Of a stretch of 64,000 nucleotides of DNA, positions 33,515-41,543 are shown piece after piece. Each line of letters begins with the position of its first letter. Within the stretch, counting starts at the first letter, position 1. This DNA is from Parafannyhessea umbonata (GTDB lineage Bacteria; Actinomycetota; Coriobacteriia; Coriobacteriales; Atopobiaceae), in contig NZ_JABAGR010000004.1 in NCBI RefSeq assembly GCF_012844235.1, forward strand, positions 62,001 through 126,000, given 5' to 3'. A program made the position numbers and the translations under genes. Below the pieces are notes generated by a model. The model worked only from the letters and a program-made list of their open reading frames with translations. It was not told where the DNA came from and made no database searches.

Positions 33515-34603
33515 ATGCTTCGCGTCGCAGACGTCGTCGGTCTCAAGGTGTTCAAGGGCAAGAAGACCCGCAAGGGCGAGGAGAAGTACTCCAAGCTTGG
33601 CAAGGTGCACATGGCGGTGTTCTCGCCGGACGGCATGAGCGTCGTGGGCTTCACCGTCAAGCGGCCGGACATCGCCGGCATGGTCAAGCGCCCGGACTTC
33701 TTCATGGCGCGCGACGCGTTTGGCGTGATCGAGAAGGGCCTGCTGCTCACCAACGAGCGCGACGGCGTGGACGATCGCGCGCGCGAGCGCCTTGGGATCG
33801 ACTGGGACGCGTGCATCATGTGGACCGGCATGGACGCCCGCACGTCGGACGGAAAGGACCTTGGCTACGTCAACAACGCCGTGTTCGACGCGCAGACGGG
33901 CAAGGTGCAGAAGTTCTGCGTGGGCGACGGCAGCGTTGCGCAGTCGCTTGTGGGCTCGCTCGAGATCCCCGCGGACATGGTGCGCGGCTACAGCAAGGGC
34001 TACATGATCGTCGACCCAGAGGCAGCCAACCTCAAGCTCAGCGGAGGCGCGGCTGCCGTCGCGGGCGAGGGCTACGCAAAGGCAAAGGTGGCTGGCAAGA
34101 AGACCGCCAAGAAGGCCGGGGCCGCCGCGTCCGTCGCCGTGGACAAGGGGTCGTTCGCGCTCGGCCGCGCGCTTGGCAAGGCAAAGCGCGCCATAGACGA
34201 CGCCCGCGCCGATGCCGCGCAGGAGGGGGCGCCGCAGGAGCAGCTCCCCGCAAGGCAGGCGGCAGACGTGAGCGTGGCCGCCCCCAGCGCTCCTGCGTCG
34301 CTGCGCATGTCGCAAGACGAGCGCGAGCAGCGCGCGGACCGCGTGAAGACGTACACCCCTGCGGGCGAGAAGGGCACGGCCTCCGCCGCCGGCGCACCCT
34401 CTGCCGCGGAAGCCGCCACAAAGCCGCAGCCCGCAAGGCAGGCATCCGCAGGCAAGCCGGCGGCAAAGAAGGCGCCCGCGAAGCCTGCCAACAAGAAGAA
34501 GTCCACCTCTGACGCGGCCGCACGCGCCGTAGGCAAGGAGCTGGGTAAGATGGGCAGCATGTTTGGCTCGTTCATGGACGAGTACAAGAAGGCAAGCAAG
34601 TAG
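33515..34603 (+). CDS. PRC-barrel domain protein with basic Ala/Lys tail
   Basis: A 362-residue protein. ATG 33515 has GGAGGT seven bases upstream; earlier in-frame ATGs at 33494 and 33500 are less well placed. Residues 1-170 contain two PRC-barrel-like segments (MLRVADVVGLKVFKGKK and GKDLGYVNNAVFDAQTGKV). The rest is rich in Ala, Lys and Arg with KKTAKKAG, KKAPAKPANKKK and a PAGEKG motif, like histone-like or nucleic-acid-binding tails. No membrane helix is clear. The MgtE-like protein downstream on the other strand also begins with a PRC barrel. Function unknown. Confidence 0.75.
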   Translation: MLRVADVVGLKVFKGKKTRKGEEKYSKLGKVHMAVFSPDGMSVVGFTVKRPDIAGMVKRPDFFMARDAFGVIEKGLLLTNERDGVDDRARERLGIDWDACIMWTGMDARTSDGKDLGYVNNAVFDAQTGKVQKFCVGDGSVAQSLVGSLEIPADMVRGYSKGYMIVDPEAANLKLSGGAAAVAGEGYAKAKVAGKKTAKKAGAAASVAVDKGSFALGRALGKAKRAIDDARADAAQEGAPQEQLPARQAADVSVAAPSAPASLRMSQDEREQRADRVKTYTPAGEKGTASAAGAPSAAEAATKPQPARQASAGKPAAKKAPAKPANKKKSTSDAAARAVGKELGKMGSMFGSFMDEYKKASK

Positions 34604-34646
34604 CAGGCGACGTGCCCGCGGGCAGGCGACGCGCCCGCGCCGCCTG

Positions 34647-35894
34647 CTAGAACCCCAGCGCCTGCAGCACGAACATGATGATGGTGAACACGGTCACCGC
34701 CACGATCGTGAGCCAGGTCAGGCCGTTCCACACGCGCCCGTTTGCGTGGCCGCGCATCACGTGGCGGTCGCTTGCGATAAACACCATGCACACCAGCAGG
34801 ATGGGCAGCATCACGCCGTTGATGACCTGCGAGACCATCATGATGCCAAACAGGCTCACGTTGGGAACCATGATGATGACGGCGGAGAGTATGGTGATGG
34901 CCGTGATGATGCCGCGGTAGACCGGTGCCTCGCGCCACGTGCGGTCCGCGCCGCGCTCCCAGCCAAACGCCTCGCACACCGCGCTCGCGGTGATGCCCGG
35001 CAGCACGCATGCCGCAAGGAACGAGGCCCCTACCAGGCCAATCGCAAACAGGAGCGACGAGTACTGCCCCGCGAGCGGCACAAGCGCCTTCGCGGCGTCC
35101 GCGGCGGTGTCGATCTTGATGCCCGCGGGAAACAGCACCGTTCCCGTGGTGAGGATGATGAACCACGTGACGATTTCCGCCGCGATCGCGCCCGATATGT
35201 TGTCCACGCGCTGGCCGGGGATGTCGCTTGCGTCCAGGTTCTTCTCCACCACGTTGCTCGACACCATGAAGATCATGTACGGCGATATCGTGGTGCCGAT
35301 GTTCGCCACCAGAAGCGACACGTAGTGCGGATCGCTCGAGAAGCTGGGCACCGCGGTCGCGTGCAGCGCCGCGAGCCAGTCCGGCCTCGCCAGGAAGCCA
35401 GCCGCGATGTAGGTCAGGAAGACGCAGCTCAGCGCAAGGAGCACCTTCTCGATCCTGCGATACGAGCCGCTCATGGACAGCATCCACGTCACAAGCGCGC
35501 TCACGGGCACGCTCACCTGCAGAGGCACGCCAAACAGCTGCATGCCAGAGGCGATGCCCGCAAACTCGGACAGCGTGACGGCAAAATTCGACACAATAAG
35601 CGAAAGCATCGCCACGGCGCTCACGCGCACGCCAAACCGCTCGCGAATGAGCGACGCAAAGCCCTTGCCCGTGGCGCAGCCCATGCGCGCGGACGTCTCC
35701 TGTACCACGATGAGCAGCAAGCACATGATGGGCACGGTCCAGATCATGCCAAGCCCGTAGCTTGCGCCCGTGGTGGAATACGTCGCGATGCCGCCGGCGT
35801 CGTTTCCCGCAAACGCGGTCAGGAGTCCCGGCCCCATGGACGCAAGTATGGCTGCCAGCTGCGTCTTCCTGCGCGCGTCCGTCTTGCCCGCCAT
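34647..35894 (-). CDS. Nramp-related divalent cation transporter, candidate magnesium type (NRMT-like)
   Basis: A 415-residue, roughly 11-helix transporter. ATG 35894 begins one base after the stop of the MgtE-like gene, which indicates an operon. Helix 1 has GPGLLTAFAGNDAGGIATYS (21-40). The Nramp DPGN metal motif is replaced by DAGG, so Asp32 remains but the Asn is Gly. Helix 6 has ISPY (203-206) where Mn/Fe Nramps have a metal-binding Met (MPH). Loss of the soft Met ligand is described for NRMT magnesium transporters, known from Eggerthella. A magnesium/manganese role with the MgtE-like neighbour is inferred. Confidence 0.82.
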   Translation of the reverse strand: MAGKTDARRKTQLAAILASMGPGLLTAFAGNDAGGIATYSTTGASYGLGMIWTVPIMCLLLIVVQETSARMGCATGKGFASLIRERFGVRVSAVAMLSLIVSNFAVTLSEFAGIASGMQLFGVPLQVSVPVSALVTWMLSMSGSYRRIEKVLLALSCVFLTYIAAGFLARPDWLAALHATAVPSFSSDPHYVSLLVANIGTTISPYMIFMVSSNVVEKNLDASDIPGQRVDNISGAIAAEIVTWFIILTTGTVLFPAGIKIDTAADAAKALVPLAGQYSSLLFAIGLVGASFLAACVLPGITASAVCEAFGWERGADRTWREAPVYRGIITAITILSAVIIMVPNVSLFGIMMVSQVINGVMLPILLVCMVFIASDRHVMRGHANGRVWNGLTWLTIVAVTVFTIIMFVLQALGF

Positions 35895-35895
35895 G

Positions 35896-37737
35896 CTATG
35901 CACCCCAGACGCCCAAAAGGACGCAGCAGACAACTGCAAACACCACAAGCGCGATGACCATGGAGACCAGGGAAAGCGTCATACCCGAGGTCTCCAGGTT
36001 CTTCTCGTCACGCTTCCTCAGCACCGTGAGGTAGACGGGAATGCTGGCGAAGGATATCAGTATGCTCACGACGGCGGCGCTCACGCCCCTGGACGTAGCG
36101 GCAAACGCGCCGACGGTGTTGCCGAGCACGTTCGTCACGAGGGCCATCCCCACAAGGCCCACCAGCGCAGAGAACACGATGCCAAGCCCCAGTCCCTTCA
36201 GCACGAAGCCCAGGGTGGACGGCGTGTCCTCGTCGTCCGGGTCGTACTCCAGAAACGAACTCGTCGCGTAGCTCGCCGCGTCGTTCGCGGCGATCACAGC
36301 CACGGGCAGCGCCGTCGTCAGCAGCAGCGCGTTCGCGGCGCCCAGGGTGGGCGAGAAGAACGTGGCCAGCGCGGCCGTGCCCACCATCCAGAAGAAGAAC
36401 CACGCCTCGTTGCGCATGAGCCATACCAGGCCCTCGAGGCTGCGGTGGTCGTCGGAGTCGCTCGTGGTGGCGCCGGCGATGCGCAGGTCCTCCGCGTGCT
36501 CGTCCTCCAGGACGTCGAGCGCGTCGTCCACGGTCACGATGCCCAGCAGGCGCTTGTTGTCGTCAACCACGGGCAGCGCCACCAGGTTGTACTTGGCGAT
36601 GTCCTCCGCCACGTCCTCCTGGTCCTCGTCCGGGCTCGCGGTGATGAGGTCGTCGTCGATCGCGATGGCGGAAAGCCTGTCCGTGGGGCTCGCGATCGCG
36701 AGCGCCTTCAGGGTGACGACGCCAGAGAGACGGCCGTCCTCGTCCGTCAGGTAGATGTAATAGACGGTCTCGAAGTCATCCTCCAGGTTGCGGAGCTTCT
36801 CGACGGCGTCCGCCGCGGTCGCGTCCTCCGGAAGCGACACCACCTCGGACGTCATGATGCGGCCAGCGGTGTCCTCGCGGTATCCCAGCAGCTGGCGAAT
36901 GGCCTTCTGCTCCTTCACGCCCATCAGGCGCAGCAGCTTCTCGGCCTTGTCGTAGTCCAGCTCGCTCACGAGCTCCGCCGCGTCGTCCGGGTCCATTTCG
37001 GACAGCATGCGCGACGCGTCCGTCTCCTCCATGTCGCCCATGATCTCGGCGGCCATGGCGTCGTCGTCGAACTCGGCCATCGTCTCGCTGGCCTGCTCGT
37101 CGTCCAGCTGGGCAAACACCTGCCCGCGCAGGCGCGGGTCAAGCCGCTCCAGGATGTCCGCGATGTCCGCGGGGTGCATGTCGTCCAGCGTCTTGTGCGA
37201 TACGGAAAGCTTCACGTTGGAAAGGTCCCTGTCCAGCAGGTCCATGTAGTTCCACGCGATGATCTTCTCGGGAATGGGCTTTCCCAGTGCGCGAGAGATC
37301 TTCAGCACCACGCGCTCGAAGCCGGGGGAAATAGAGCGCAGCAGCCCGCGGATGCCCACCTCCGCGCCCAGCAGGCGCAGCTGAGAAGAGCTCGTGTCGC
37401 TCAGCTTCAGGTCGTTCACGCGCACGACGCGCAGGCCGCGCGTGTCGACGATCTGCTTGTTCAGGAGGTCTCGCGCCACGAGGACCTCGTTCGGCTGCAG
37501 GTACGAGAACCTGATGTCGGTCGCGACCACCTTCAGCTGCACCTTGTCGTCGTCGAACGAGTCCACGTACTTGCGCCAGCTGATCATGAGCGGCGTCTTG
37601 CCGGGGCCCTCCACGGCAAGCGCCGTCACGCGCGGAAACACCTCGCCCGTGGCGATGCCAAGGTCGTTCACCTTGCCGATCTTCTCGCCGTCGAGGTCGT
37701 AAACGGGATTGCCCAGCATCTGGGACAGATAGATCAT
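35896..37737 (-). CDS. PRC-barrel / MgtE-N / CBS membrane protein
   Basis: A 613-residue protein. Residues 1-75 form a PRC barrel (MIYLSQMLGNPVYDLDG), about 170-285 an MgtE-type N-domain (HPADIADILERLDPRLRGQVF), and 290-420 a CBS pair (IMTSEVVSLPED and ALPVVDDNKRLLGIVTVDDAL). About five helices follow (445-605). MgtE's pore motif with GGNAG was not found, so the membrane part may not be a magnesium channel. The protein may sense magnesium and control the adjacent Nramp-related transporter. AAGGAG precedes ATG 37737, and a two-hairpin leader lies upstream. Confidence 0.82.
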   Translation of the reverse strand: MIYLSQMLGNPVYDLDGEKIGKVNDLGIATGEVFPRVTALAVEGPGKTPLMISWRKYVDSFDDDKVQLKVVATDIRFSYLQPNEVLVARDLLNKQIVDTRGLRVVRVNDLKLSDTSSSQLRLLGAEVGIRGLLRSISPGFERVVLKISRALGKPIPEKIIAWNYMDLLDRDLSNVKLSVSHKTLDDMHPADIADILERLDPRLRGQVFAQLDDEQASETMAEFDDDAMAAEIMGDMEETDASRMLSEMDPDDAAELVSELDYDKAEKLLRLMGVKEQKAIRQLLGYREDTAGRIMTSEVVSLPEDATAADAVEKLRNLEDDFETVYYIYLTDEDGRLSGVVTLKALAIASPTDRLSAIAIDDDLITASPDEDQEDVAEDIAKYNLVALPVVDDNKRLLGIVTVDDALDVLEDEHAEDLRIAGATTSDSDDHRSLEGLVWLMRNEAWFFFWMVGTAALATFFSPTLGAANALLLTTALPVAVIAANDAASYATSSFLEYDPDDEDTPSTLGFVLKGLGLGIVFSALVGLVGMALVTNVLGNTVGAFAATSRGVSAAVVSILISFASIPVYLTVLRKRDEKNLETSGMTLSLVSMVIALVVFAVVCCVLLGVWGA

Positions 37738-37740
37738 GCG

Positions 37741-37873
37741 TGCTCCTTAGTTGGTATGCAGCGCGCCGGAAGCGCGGCGCGGCGACTCCAGAACCACCCT
37801 CCGGCGCTACCAACTGGGCACGCCCGAGGGTCATCGACTGTGAGGTCGAGGTTTCATCAATGACCCTTCTCGT
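37741..37873 (-). promoter_or_regulatory. Structured 5' leader of the MgtE-like/Nramp operon
   Basis: Read on the minus strand, two hairpins precede the start. The first pairs GAAGGGTCATTGA with TCGATGACCCTC. The second pairs AGTTGGTAGCGCCGGA with TCCGGCGC...TACCAACT, ending four bases before AAGGAG. The second could occlude the ribosome site. It does not match the M-box or yybP-ykoY consensus as I know them. The 341-base gap also holds the GGGCAGGTTTCTGCA motif (37937-37951) and a CCCTTCTCG copy. Confidence 0.5.
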
Positions 37874-37993
37874 AGACTGCAGATGCGCCCGCCTGTGTGG
37901 CGAGCCATGAAAACCGTACGTATTGTACACGCGAACGGGCAGGTTTCTGCAACGGTAGTGCAAGCAGAATGCAAGGTGCACAAAACCGCACGC

Positions 37994-38038
37994 AAAAAGG
38001 GGAGAAGAACGGCCGCGGCGGCTCGTCCTTCTCCCCTT
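37994..38038 (-). terminator. Terminator of lemA
   Basis: On the minus strand AAGGGGAGAAGGAC pairs with GTTCTTCTCCCCTT (one mismatch), followed by a T-run. The loop is GC-rich. The stem itself is an inverted pair of the CTTCTC motif. Confidence 0.85.
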
Positions 38039-38078
38039 GGGGAAAGCTTGATGCGATTGCGACGCTGGTATTGCGACG

Positions 38079-38630
38079 CTAGAACTTGACCTGCGGGGCC
38101 TGGCGCGCGGAGGCGTCCGTCACCTCGAAGCCCTGGCGCGTCTTGAACTTGGAGCCGGCCACGATGTTGCCGGGGAAGGTCTCGATCGCGTTGTTGTACT
38201 CCAGCACGCAGTCGTTGAAGCTCTGGCGCGCATAGACGATCTTGTTCTCCGTCTCTGCGAGCTCTGCCTGCAGCTGCTGGAAGTTGGCGTTCGCCTTGAG
38301 GTCTGGGTACGCCTCTGCCACGGCAAACAGCGACTTCAGGGTGCCGCTCAGGACGTTGGAGGCCTCCATCTTGCCCTCGGGCGTGGTCGCGCTCATGACG
38401 GCAGAGCGCGCCTGCGTCACGGCCTCGAGCGTCTTGGACTCGTGCGCGGCGTAGCCCTTAACGGTCTCCACCAGGTTGGGGATGAGGTCGTTCCTGCGCT
38501 GCAGCTGGGCGTCGATGGTCTGCCACGCGTTGTCGCAGCGGTTGTCCTTCTGGACGATCCCGTTGTAGAGCGAGATGAACCAGAGCGCTAGCACGACCAC
38601 GATCGCGATGATGACAATGGCAAGCGGCAT
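38079..38630 (-). CDS. lemA: LemA family protein
   Basis: A 183-residue membrane-anchored protein. One N-terminal helix (MPLAIVIIAIVVVLALWFI) is followed by the conserved YNGIVQKDNRCDNAWQTIDAQLQRRNDLIPNLVETVKGY region (residues 22-61) and the helical bundle with FPGNIVAG near the C-terminus. LemA proteins sit in the cytoplasmic membrane with a helical domain outside; no enzymatic role is established. The gene has its own terminator and appears monocistronic. GGAAGCCCC precedes the ATG. Confidence 0.93.
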   Translation of the reverse strand: MPLAIVIIAIVVVLALWFISLYNGIVQKDNRCDNAWQTIDAQLQRRNDLIPNLVETVKGYAAHESKTLEAVTQARSAVMSATTPEGKMEASNVLSGTLKSLFAVAEAYPDLKANANFQQLQAELAETENKIVYARQSFNDCVLEYNNAIETFPGNIVAGSKFKTRQGFEVTDASARQAPQVKF

Positions 38631-38738
38631 GGGGCTTCCTTCCTGTGGGAGGTTGGTCTGTAGGCAGAGTATACCCAGACTGGACGCGTTGGTCTTGCGG
38701 GCGAAAAAACGTCTTCGGCAGGGGGTTGGCCCGGCGAT

Positions 38739-38751
38739 GGAAAGCGTTTCC
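38739..38751. promoter_or_regulatory. GGAAA-GCG-TTTCC palindrome
   Basis: A perfect 5-bp inverted repeat around GCG, between the lemA start and the end of the DeoR gene. It resembles LacI/CcpA-type operators. A related TGGAAACGTTTTCG lies upstream of adhE at 55166. Confidence 0.35.
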
Positions 38752-38756
38752 GGACG

Positions 38757-39512
38757 CTACGCCAAACGCGCTCCCTTGGCCTTTGCAAGGGCCCTGAGCT
38801 TGGGATCTTCCCTCTCCATGAACACGGTGTCAAAGTCAGAGGGGCTTGCGTAGCGATGTGTGCCCCGCATGCCGAACTTGCTGCTGTCTGCCAAGAGGAA
38901 GCGATGCGCGGAGTTGCGCATGACCGTCTGCTTCACAAGGCGGTCGTCCATGTCGAAGGTGCTCACGGAGCCACGCGCGAGGTCCACCCCAAGCGCGCCC
39001 AGGAACGCCTTGTCGAAGCTGATGGGTTCGAGCATCGCGCAGGTCGCCGCGCCCAGAAACCCGTTGAACTCGCGGTTGACGCTGCCGCCGGTGCCGATGA
39101 CCGTGAGCCCCTCGTTGGCGGAGAGCTCCTGCAGCGCGTCGATCCCGTTGGAGACCACGACGCAGCGCCGGTGGCCTTGTGCCAGCAGCCGCGCGAGCGC
39201 GAGCGTCGTGGTCGAGATGTCGATGAAGATGGTCTCGCCGTCCACGATCTGCTCGTACGCCTTGAGCGCGATGGCGCGCTTCTGCTCTGGCCGGACGCCC
39301 AGGCGCCCCCGCAGGTCGTGCTCCGGCGCGGTCGCGACGCTCGTGGCGCCGCCGTACACGCGTCGCAGCATACCCTCCCCGTCGAGCCGGCGCAGGTCCT
39401 TGCGGATGCAGTCCGGCGTGACGCGGAAGTTCTGCGCAAGCTCCGACACCGTGACGCGCCCGCGCTGCGAGACGAGTGCGACTATGGCGTCCTGTCTTTC
39501 TCGCGCGAACAT
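38757..39512 (-). CDS. DeoR-family sugar-responsive repressor (fsa-divergent)
   Basis: A 251-residue regulator. ATG 39512, with GAGGTG upstream, is preferred over TTG 39527. Residues 1-55 form the DeoR helix-turn-helix (RQDAIVALVSQRG, then VTVSELAQNFRVTPDCIRKDLRRL). Residues 75-240 form the DeoRC sensor domain (IVDGETIFIDISTTT, VVSNGIDAL, TGGSVN), which binds a phosphorylated sugar or related effector. It is divergent from the aldolase gene across a 197-base AT-rich gap, so it probably regulates that gene and itself. The second DeoR gene in the cluster shares its layout. Confidence 0.9.
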   Translation of the reverse strand: MFARERQDAIVALVSQRGRVTVSELAQNFRVTPDCIRKDLRRLDGEGMLRRVYGGATSVATAPEHDLRGRLGVRPEQKRAIALKAYEQIVDGETIFIDISTTTLALARLLAQGHRRCVVVSNGIDALQELSANEGLTVIGTGGSVNREFNGFLGAATCAMLEPISFDKAFLGALGVDLARGSVSTFDMDDRLVKQTVMRNSAHRFLLADSSKFGMRGTHRYASPSDFDTVFMEREDPKLRALAKAKGARLA

Positions 39513-39610
39513 GGCACCTCGATACAAAACAATAGAAAACGATAGTCACGTACAGACAAAAGATAGCAGAAGTAAAGGAATGAGCGAGAAAAACGCAGGT
39601 GAAGCTATAC

Positions 39611-39660
39611 GAAAATCAACCTTGAAACGTAGCGCAAACCGATTGAAAGCAATATAGAAT
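39611..39660 (+). promoter_or_regulatory. Promoter/operator region of the aldolase gene
   Basis: GAAA/CAAA runs at 39611, 39624, 39635 and 39645 repeat at about helical spacing, and TAGAAT at 39655-39660 is the likely -10. The gap is AT-rich compared with the window. The layout echoes the GGAA array before the PTS genes, which also ends in TAGAAT. Confidence 0.45.
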
Positions 39661-39709
39661 GGGGCTGAGAAAGCGCATGAGGCGAAAGGCGAACGAAAGG
39701 GAGGACCCC

Positions 39710-40387
39710 GTGGACGACTTCGAGCTCTACCTTGACACCGCGGACATCGACGCAATCAAGGAGCTGGACCAGATTCTGAACGTGCAGGGCGTCACCACCA
39801 ACCCAAGCATCCTGGCGAAGACCGGCGAGGACCCGCTGGTTGCCGTGCAGAAGATAATCGACTACTTCGATCCGGAGCAGAAGATCTTCATGCAGGTGGT
39901 GTCCACGGACCTGCAGGGCATCCTGGACGAGGCGCACTTCATAGCGTCGCTCAGGCCCAAGAACATGTGCCCGAAGATCCCCGTGAGCCACAACGGCCTC
40001 AAGGCCATCAAGCAGCTGGAGTCCGAGGGCATCCAGTGCCTGGCGACCTCGATTTACAGCGCGGACGCCGGTTTCATGGCGGCGCACAACGGCGCGGAGT
40101 ACCTGGCGCCCTACGTAAACCGCATGTGCAACTACGGCGGCGGGATGCAGGACGTCTGCGACCTGGTGGACATGCTCGCGATGCAGAACTCCAAGACGAA
40201 GGTGCTTGGCGCCTCGTTCAAGAACACGGACCAGGTGCGCGCGCTGATCGCGGCGGGCATGCAGGCCGTGACGCTGCCGGTGGACGTGGCGTACAACATG
40301 ATCGGCCACCCCGGCGTGAAGATCGCGGTGGACGAGTTCACCGCCAACTGGCAGAAGGCCTACGGCCGCACGACGCTTCGCGCGTAG
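39710..40387 (+). CDS. fsa: Fructose-6-phosphate aldolase / transaldolase-like protein
   Basis: A 225-residue class I aldolase of the short TalC/FSA group. GTG 39710 has AAGGGAGG upstream; longer in-frame starts add a basic tail unlike the family. LYLDTADIDAIK, VTTNPSIL, PKIPVS with Schiff-base Lys at about residue 89, TSIYSADAGFMAA, YVNRMCNYGG and the end NWQKAYGRTTL match FSA closely. It would split or join a sugar phosphate via dihydroxyacetone. In this cluster it likely works with the PTS and transketolase halves. True transaldolase activity is the alternative. Confidence 0.9.
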   Translation: MDDFELYLDTADIDAIKELDQILNVQGVTTNPSILAKTGEDPLVAVQKIIDYFDPEQKIFMQVVSTDLQGILDEAHFIASLRPKNMCPKIPVSHNGLKAIKQLESEGIQCLATSIYSADAGFMAAHNGAEYLAPYVNRMCNYGGGMQDVCDLVDMLAMQNSKTKVLGASFKNTDQVRALIAAGMQAVTLPVDVAYNMIGHPGVKIAVDEFTANWQKAYGRTTLRA

Positions 40388-40412
40388 ACGCTGCCGCACA
40401 TATATATAAAGC

Positions 40413-40459
40413 GCAAACCAACGGGGGCCTGCCGAGTGCGGGCCCCCGTTGGTTTGCGC
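40413..40459. terminator. Bidirectional terminator between fsa and the second DeoR gene
   Basis: A 17-bp perfect stem (GCAAACCAACGGGGGCC with GGCCCCCGTTGGTTTGC) lies between convergent genes. The flanking A/T bases make it usable from both sides. Confidence 0.85.
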
Positions 40460-40471
40460 CGCGGGCGGGGG

Positions 40472-41290
40472 CTACAGGGGGAGCGAGCGGTACGTGGGTA
40501 TGCCCATGCGCCGGAGCGAGTCGAGCACGACGGGGTCTTTGGAATCCGTGACCACGGCGGAGAAGTCCTTGAGCGAGGCAAAGCGAAACAGGCCCTTGAC
40601 CTCGAACTTTCTTGCGTCCGCAAGGAGGAACTTGTAGGACGCGTTATGAATGACGCGCTCCTTTACGGAGCCGCTGTCGATGTTGTTGCAGGTGACTGCC
40701 GCGAGGTCCAGGTTGACGCCGCTTGCGCCGATGAACGCCTTCGAGAAGAGCAGCGGCTCTAGCATGCTGATGGTGGTGTCGCCCACGAAGCCGTTGAGCT
40801 GGACATTGAGGTAGCCGCCCGTGCCGAGGGCGGTGACATGCTTGAGGTTCGAGAGCTTCTGCAGCACCTCGATCATGTTGGTGGTGACGATGACCTGCTT
40901 GTCGCCGCGGGCGATGAGGTCGGCGAGGAAGGTGTTCGTGCGCGATATGTCGAGGAAGATGGAGTCGCCGTCGTGAATCTCGAGGTAGGCCCTCTTCGCG
41001 ACGGCAAGCCTGCCGGCGTCCTCGTCGCTCAGCGAGGCGACGGGCATCTGGGGGATGGCGCCTTGCGTGGCACCGCGGTCGCCCTGCGGCGAAGGCGCCT
41101 CGTCCTTCTCGCCAATGCGCGTGGCGCCGCCATACACGCGGTTGCACTTGCCTTCCTTCGCAAGCGCCTGCAGGTCCTTGCGGATGCTGTCCACTCCCAC
41201 GCCAAAGCGGGACGCGAGGTCGTCGACCTCCACTCGACCGTAATGGTCGAGAAGGTCAAGAATCTTTGCGCGACGCTCGCCTCGGAACAA
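40472..41290 (-). CDS. DeoR-family regulator of the PTS operon
   Basis: A 272-residue DeoR protein. The N-terminal HTH has RRAKILDLLDHYG and VEVDDLASRFGVGVDSIRKDL. A linker near 58-90 is longer than usual and includes GEKDEAP, again the recurrent DNA motif. The sensor domain (IHDGDSIFLDISRTNT, VTTNMIEVL, TGGYLNVQLNGFVGD) is intact. It is divergent from the PTS IIA gene, with a phased GGAA array between, and should repress or activate that operon in response to a sugar phosphate. Confidence 0.9.
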   Translation of the reverse strand: MFRGERRAKILDLLDHYGRVEVDDLASRFGVGVDSIRKDLQALAKEGKCNRVYGGATRIGEKDEAPSPQGDRGATQGAIPQMPVASLSDEDAGRLAVAKRAYLEIHDGDSIFLDISRTNTFLADLIARGDKQVIVTTNMIEVLQKLSNLKHVTALGTGGYLNVQLNGFVGDTTISMLEPLLFSKAFIGASGVNLDLAAVTCNNIDSGSVKERVIHNASYKFLLADARKFEVKGLFRFASLKDFSAVVTDSKDPVVLDSLRRMGIPTYRSLPL

Positions 41291-41372
41291 GGGACACCTG
41301 CCTCTCTGGAAGCCTTAGGAATAGTAGCGTGTCGCCCGCCAGAGACATAAAGACGACACTTACAGCTTAAAA

Positions 41373-41446
41373 CTGGAACAAACTTGGAACAAGCGGAAGA
41401 AACTGGAAAAACTAGGTTGCAAATCTGGAAAAACCTGGAATAGAAT
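41373..41446 (+). promoter_or_regulatory. Phased GGAA operator array and promoter of the PTS operon
   Basis: CTGGAA-type repeats start at 41373, 41384 (TTGGAA), 41394 (CGGAA), 41403, 41425 and 41435. Spacings are 11, 10, 9, 22 and 10 bases, so all face one side of the helix. TTGCAA (41417-41422), 18 bases, TAGAAT (41441-41446) is a good promoter embedded in the array. A cooperative DeoR binding site is the simplest reading. Confidence 0.65.
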
Positions 41447-41543
41447 ATGGACGTTCTAAGAAACGTGCAGGATGAAACGAAATTGGCCAATGAGGAATTA
41501 TGATGCCTTCAAATTTCATCCACACGGAAACGAAGGAGTTCAC

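Noticed and set aside
37741-37830. Leader contains AGTTGGTAG (tRNA D-arm-like) and AGGGTGG (T-box-like) on the minus strand
   Set aside because: No anticodon or T-arm can be folded, and the T-box antiterminator core ACCGCG is missing. The D-arm resemblance comes from one arm of a hairpin.
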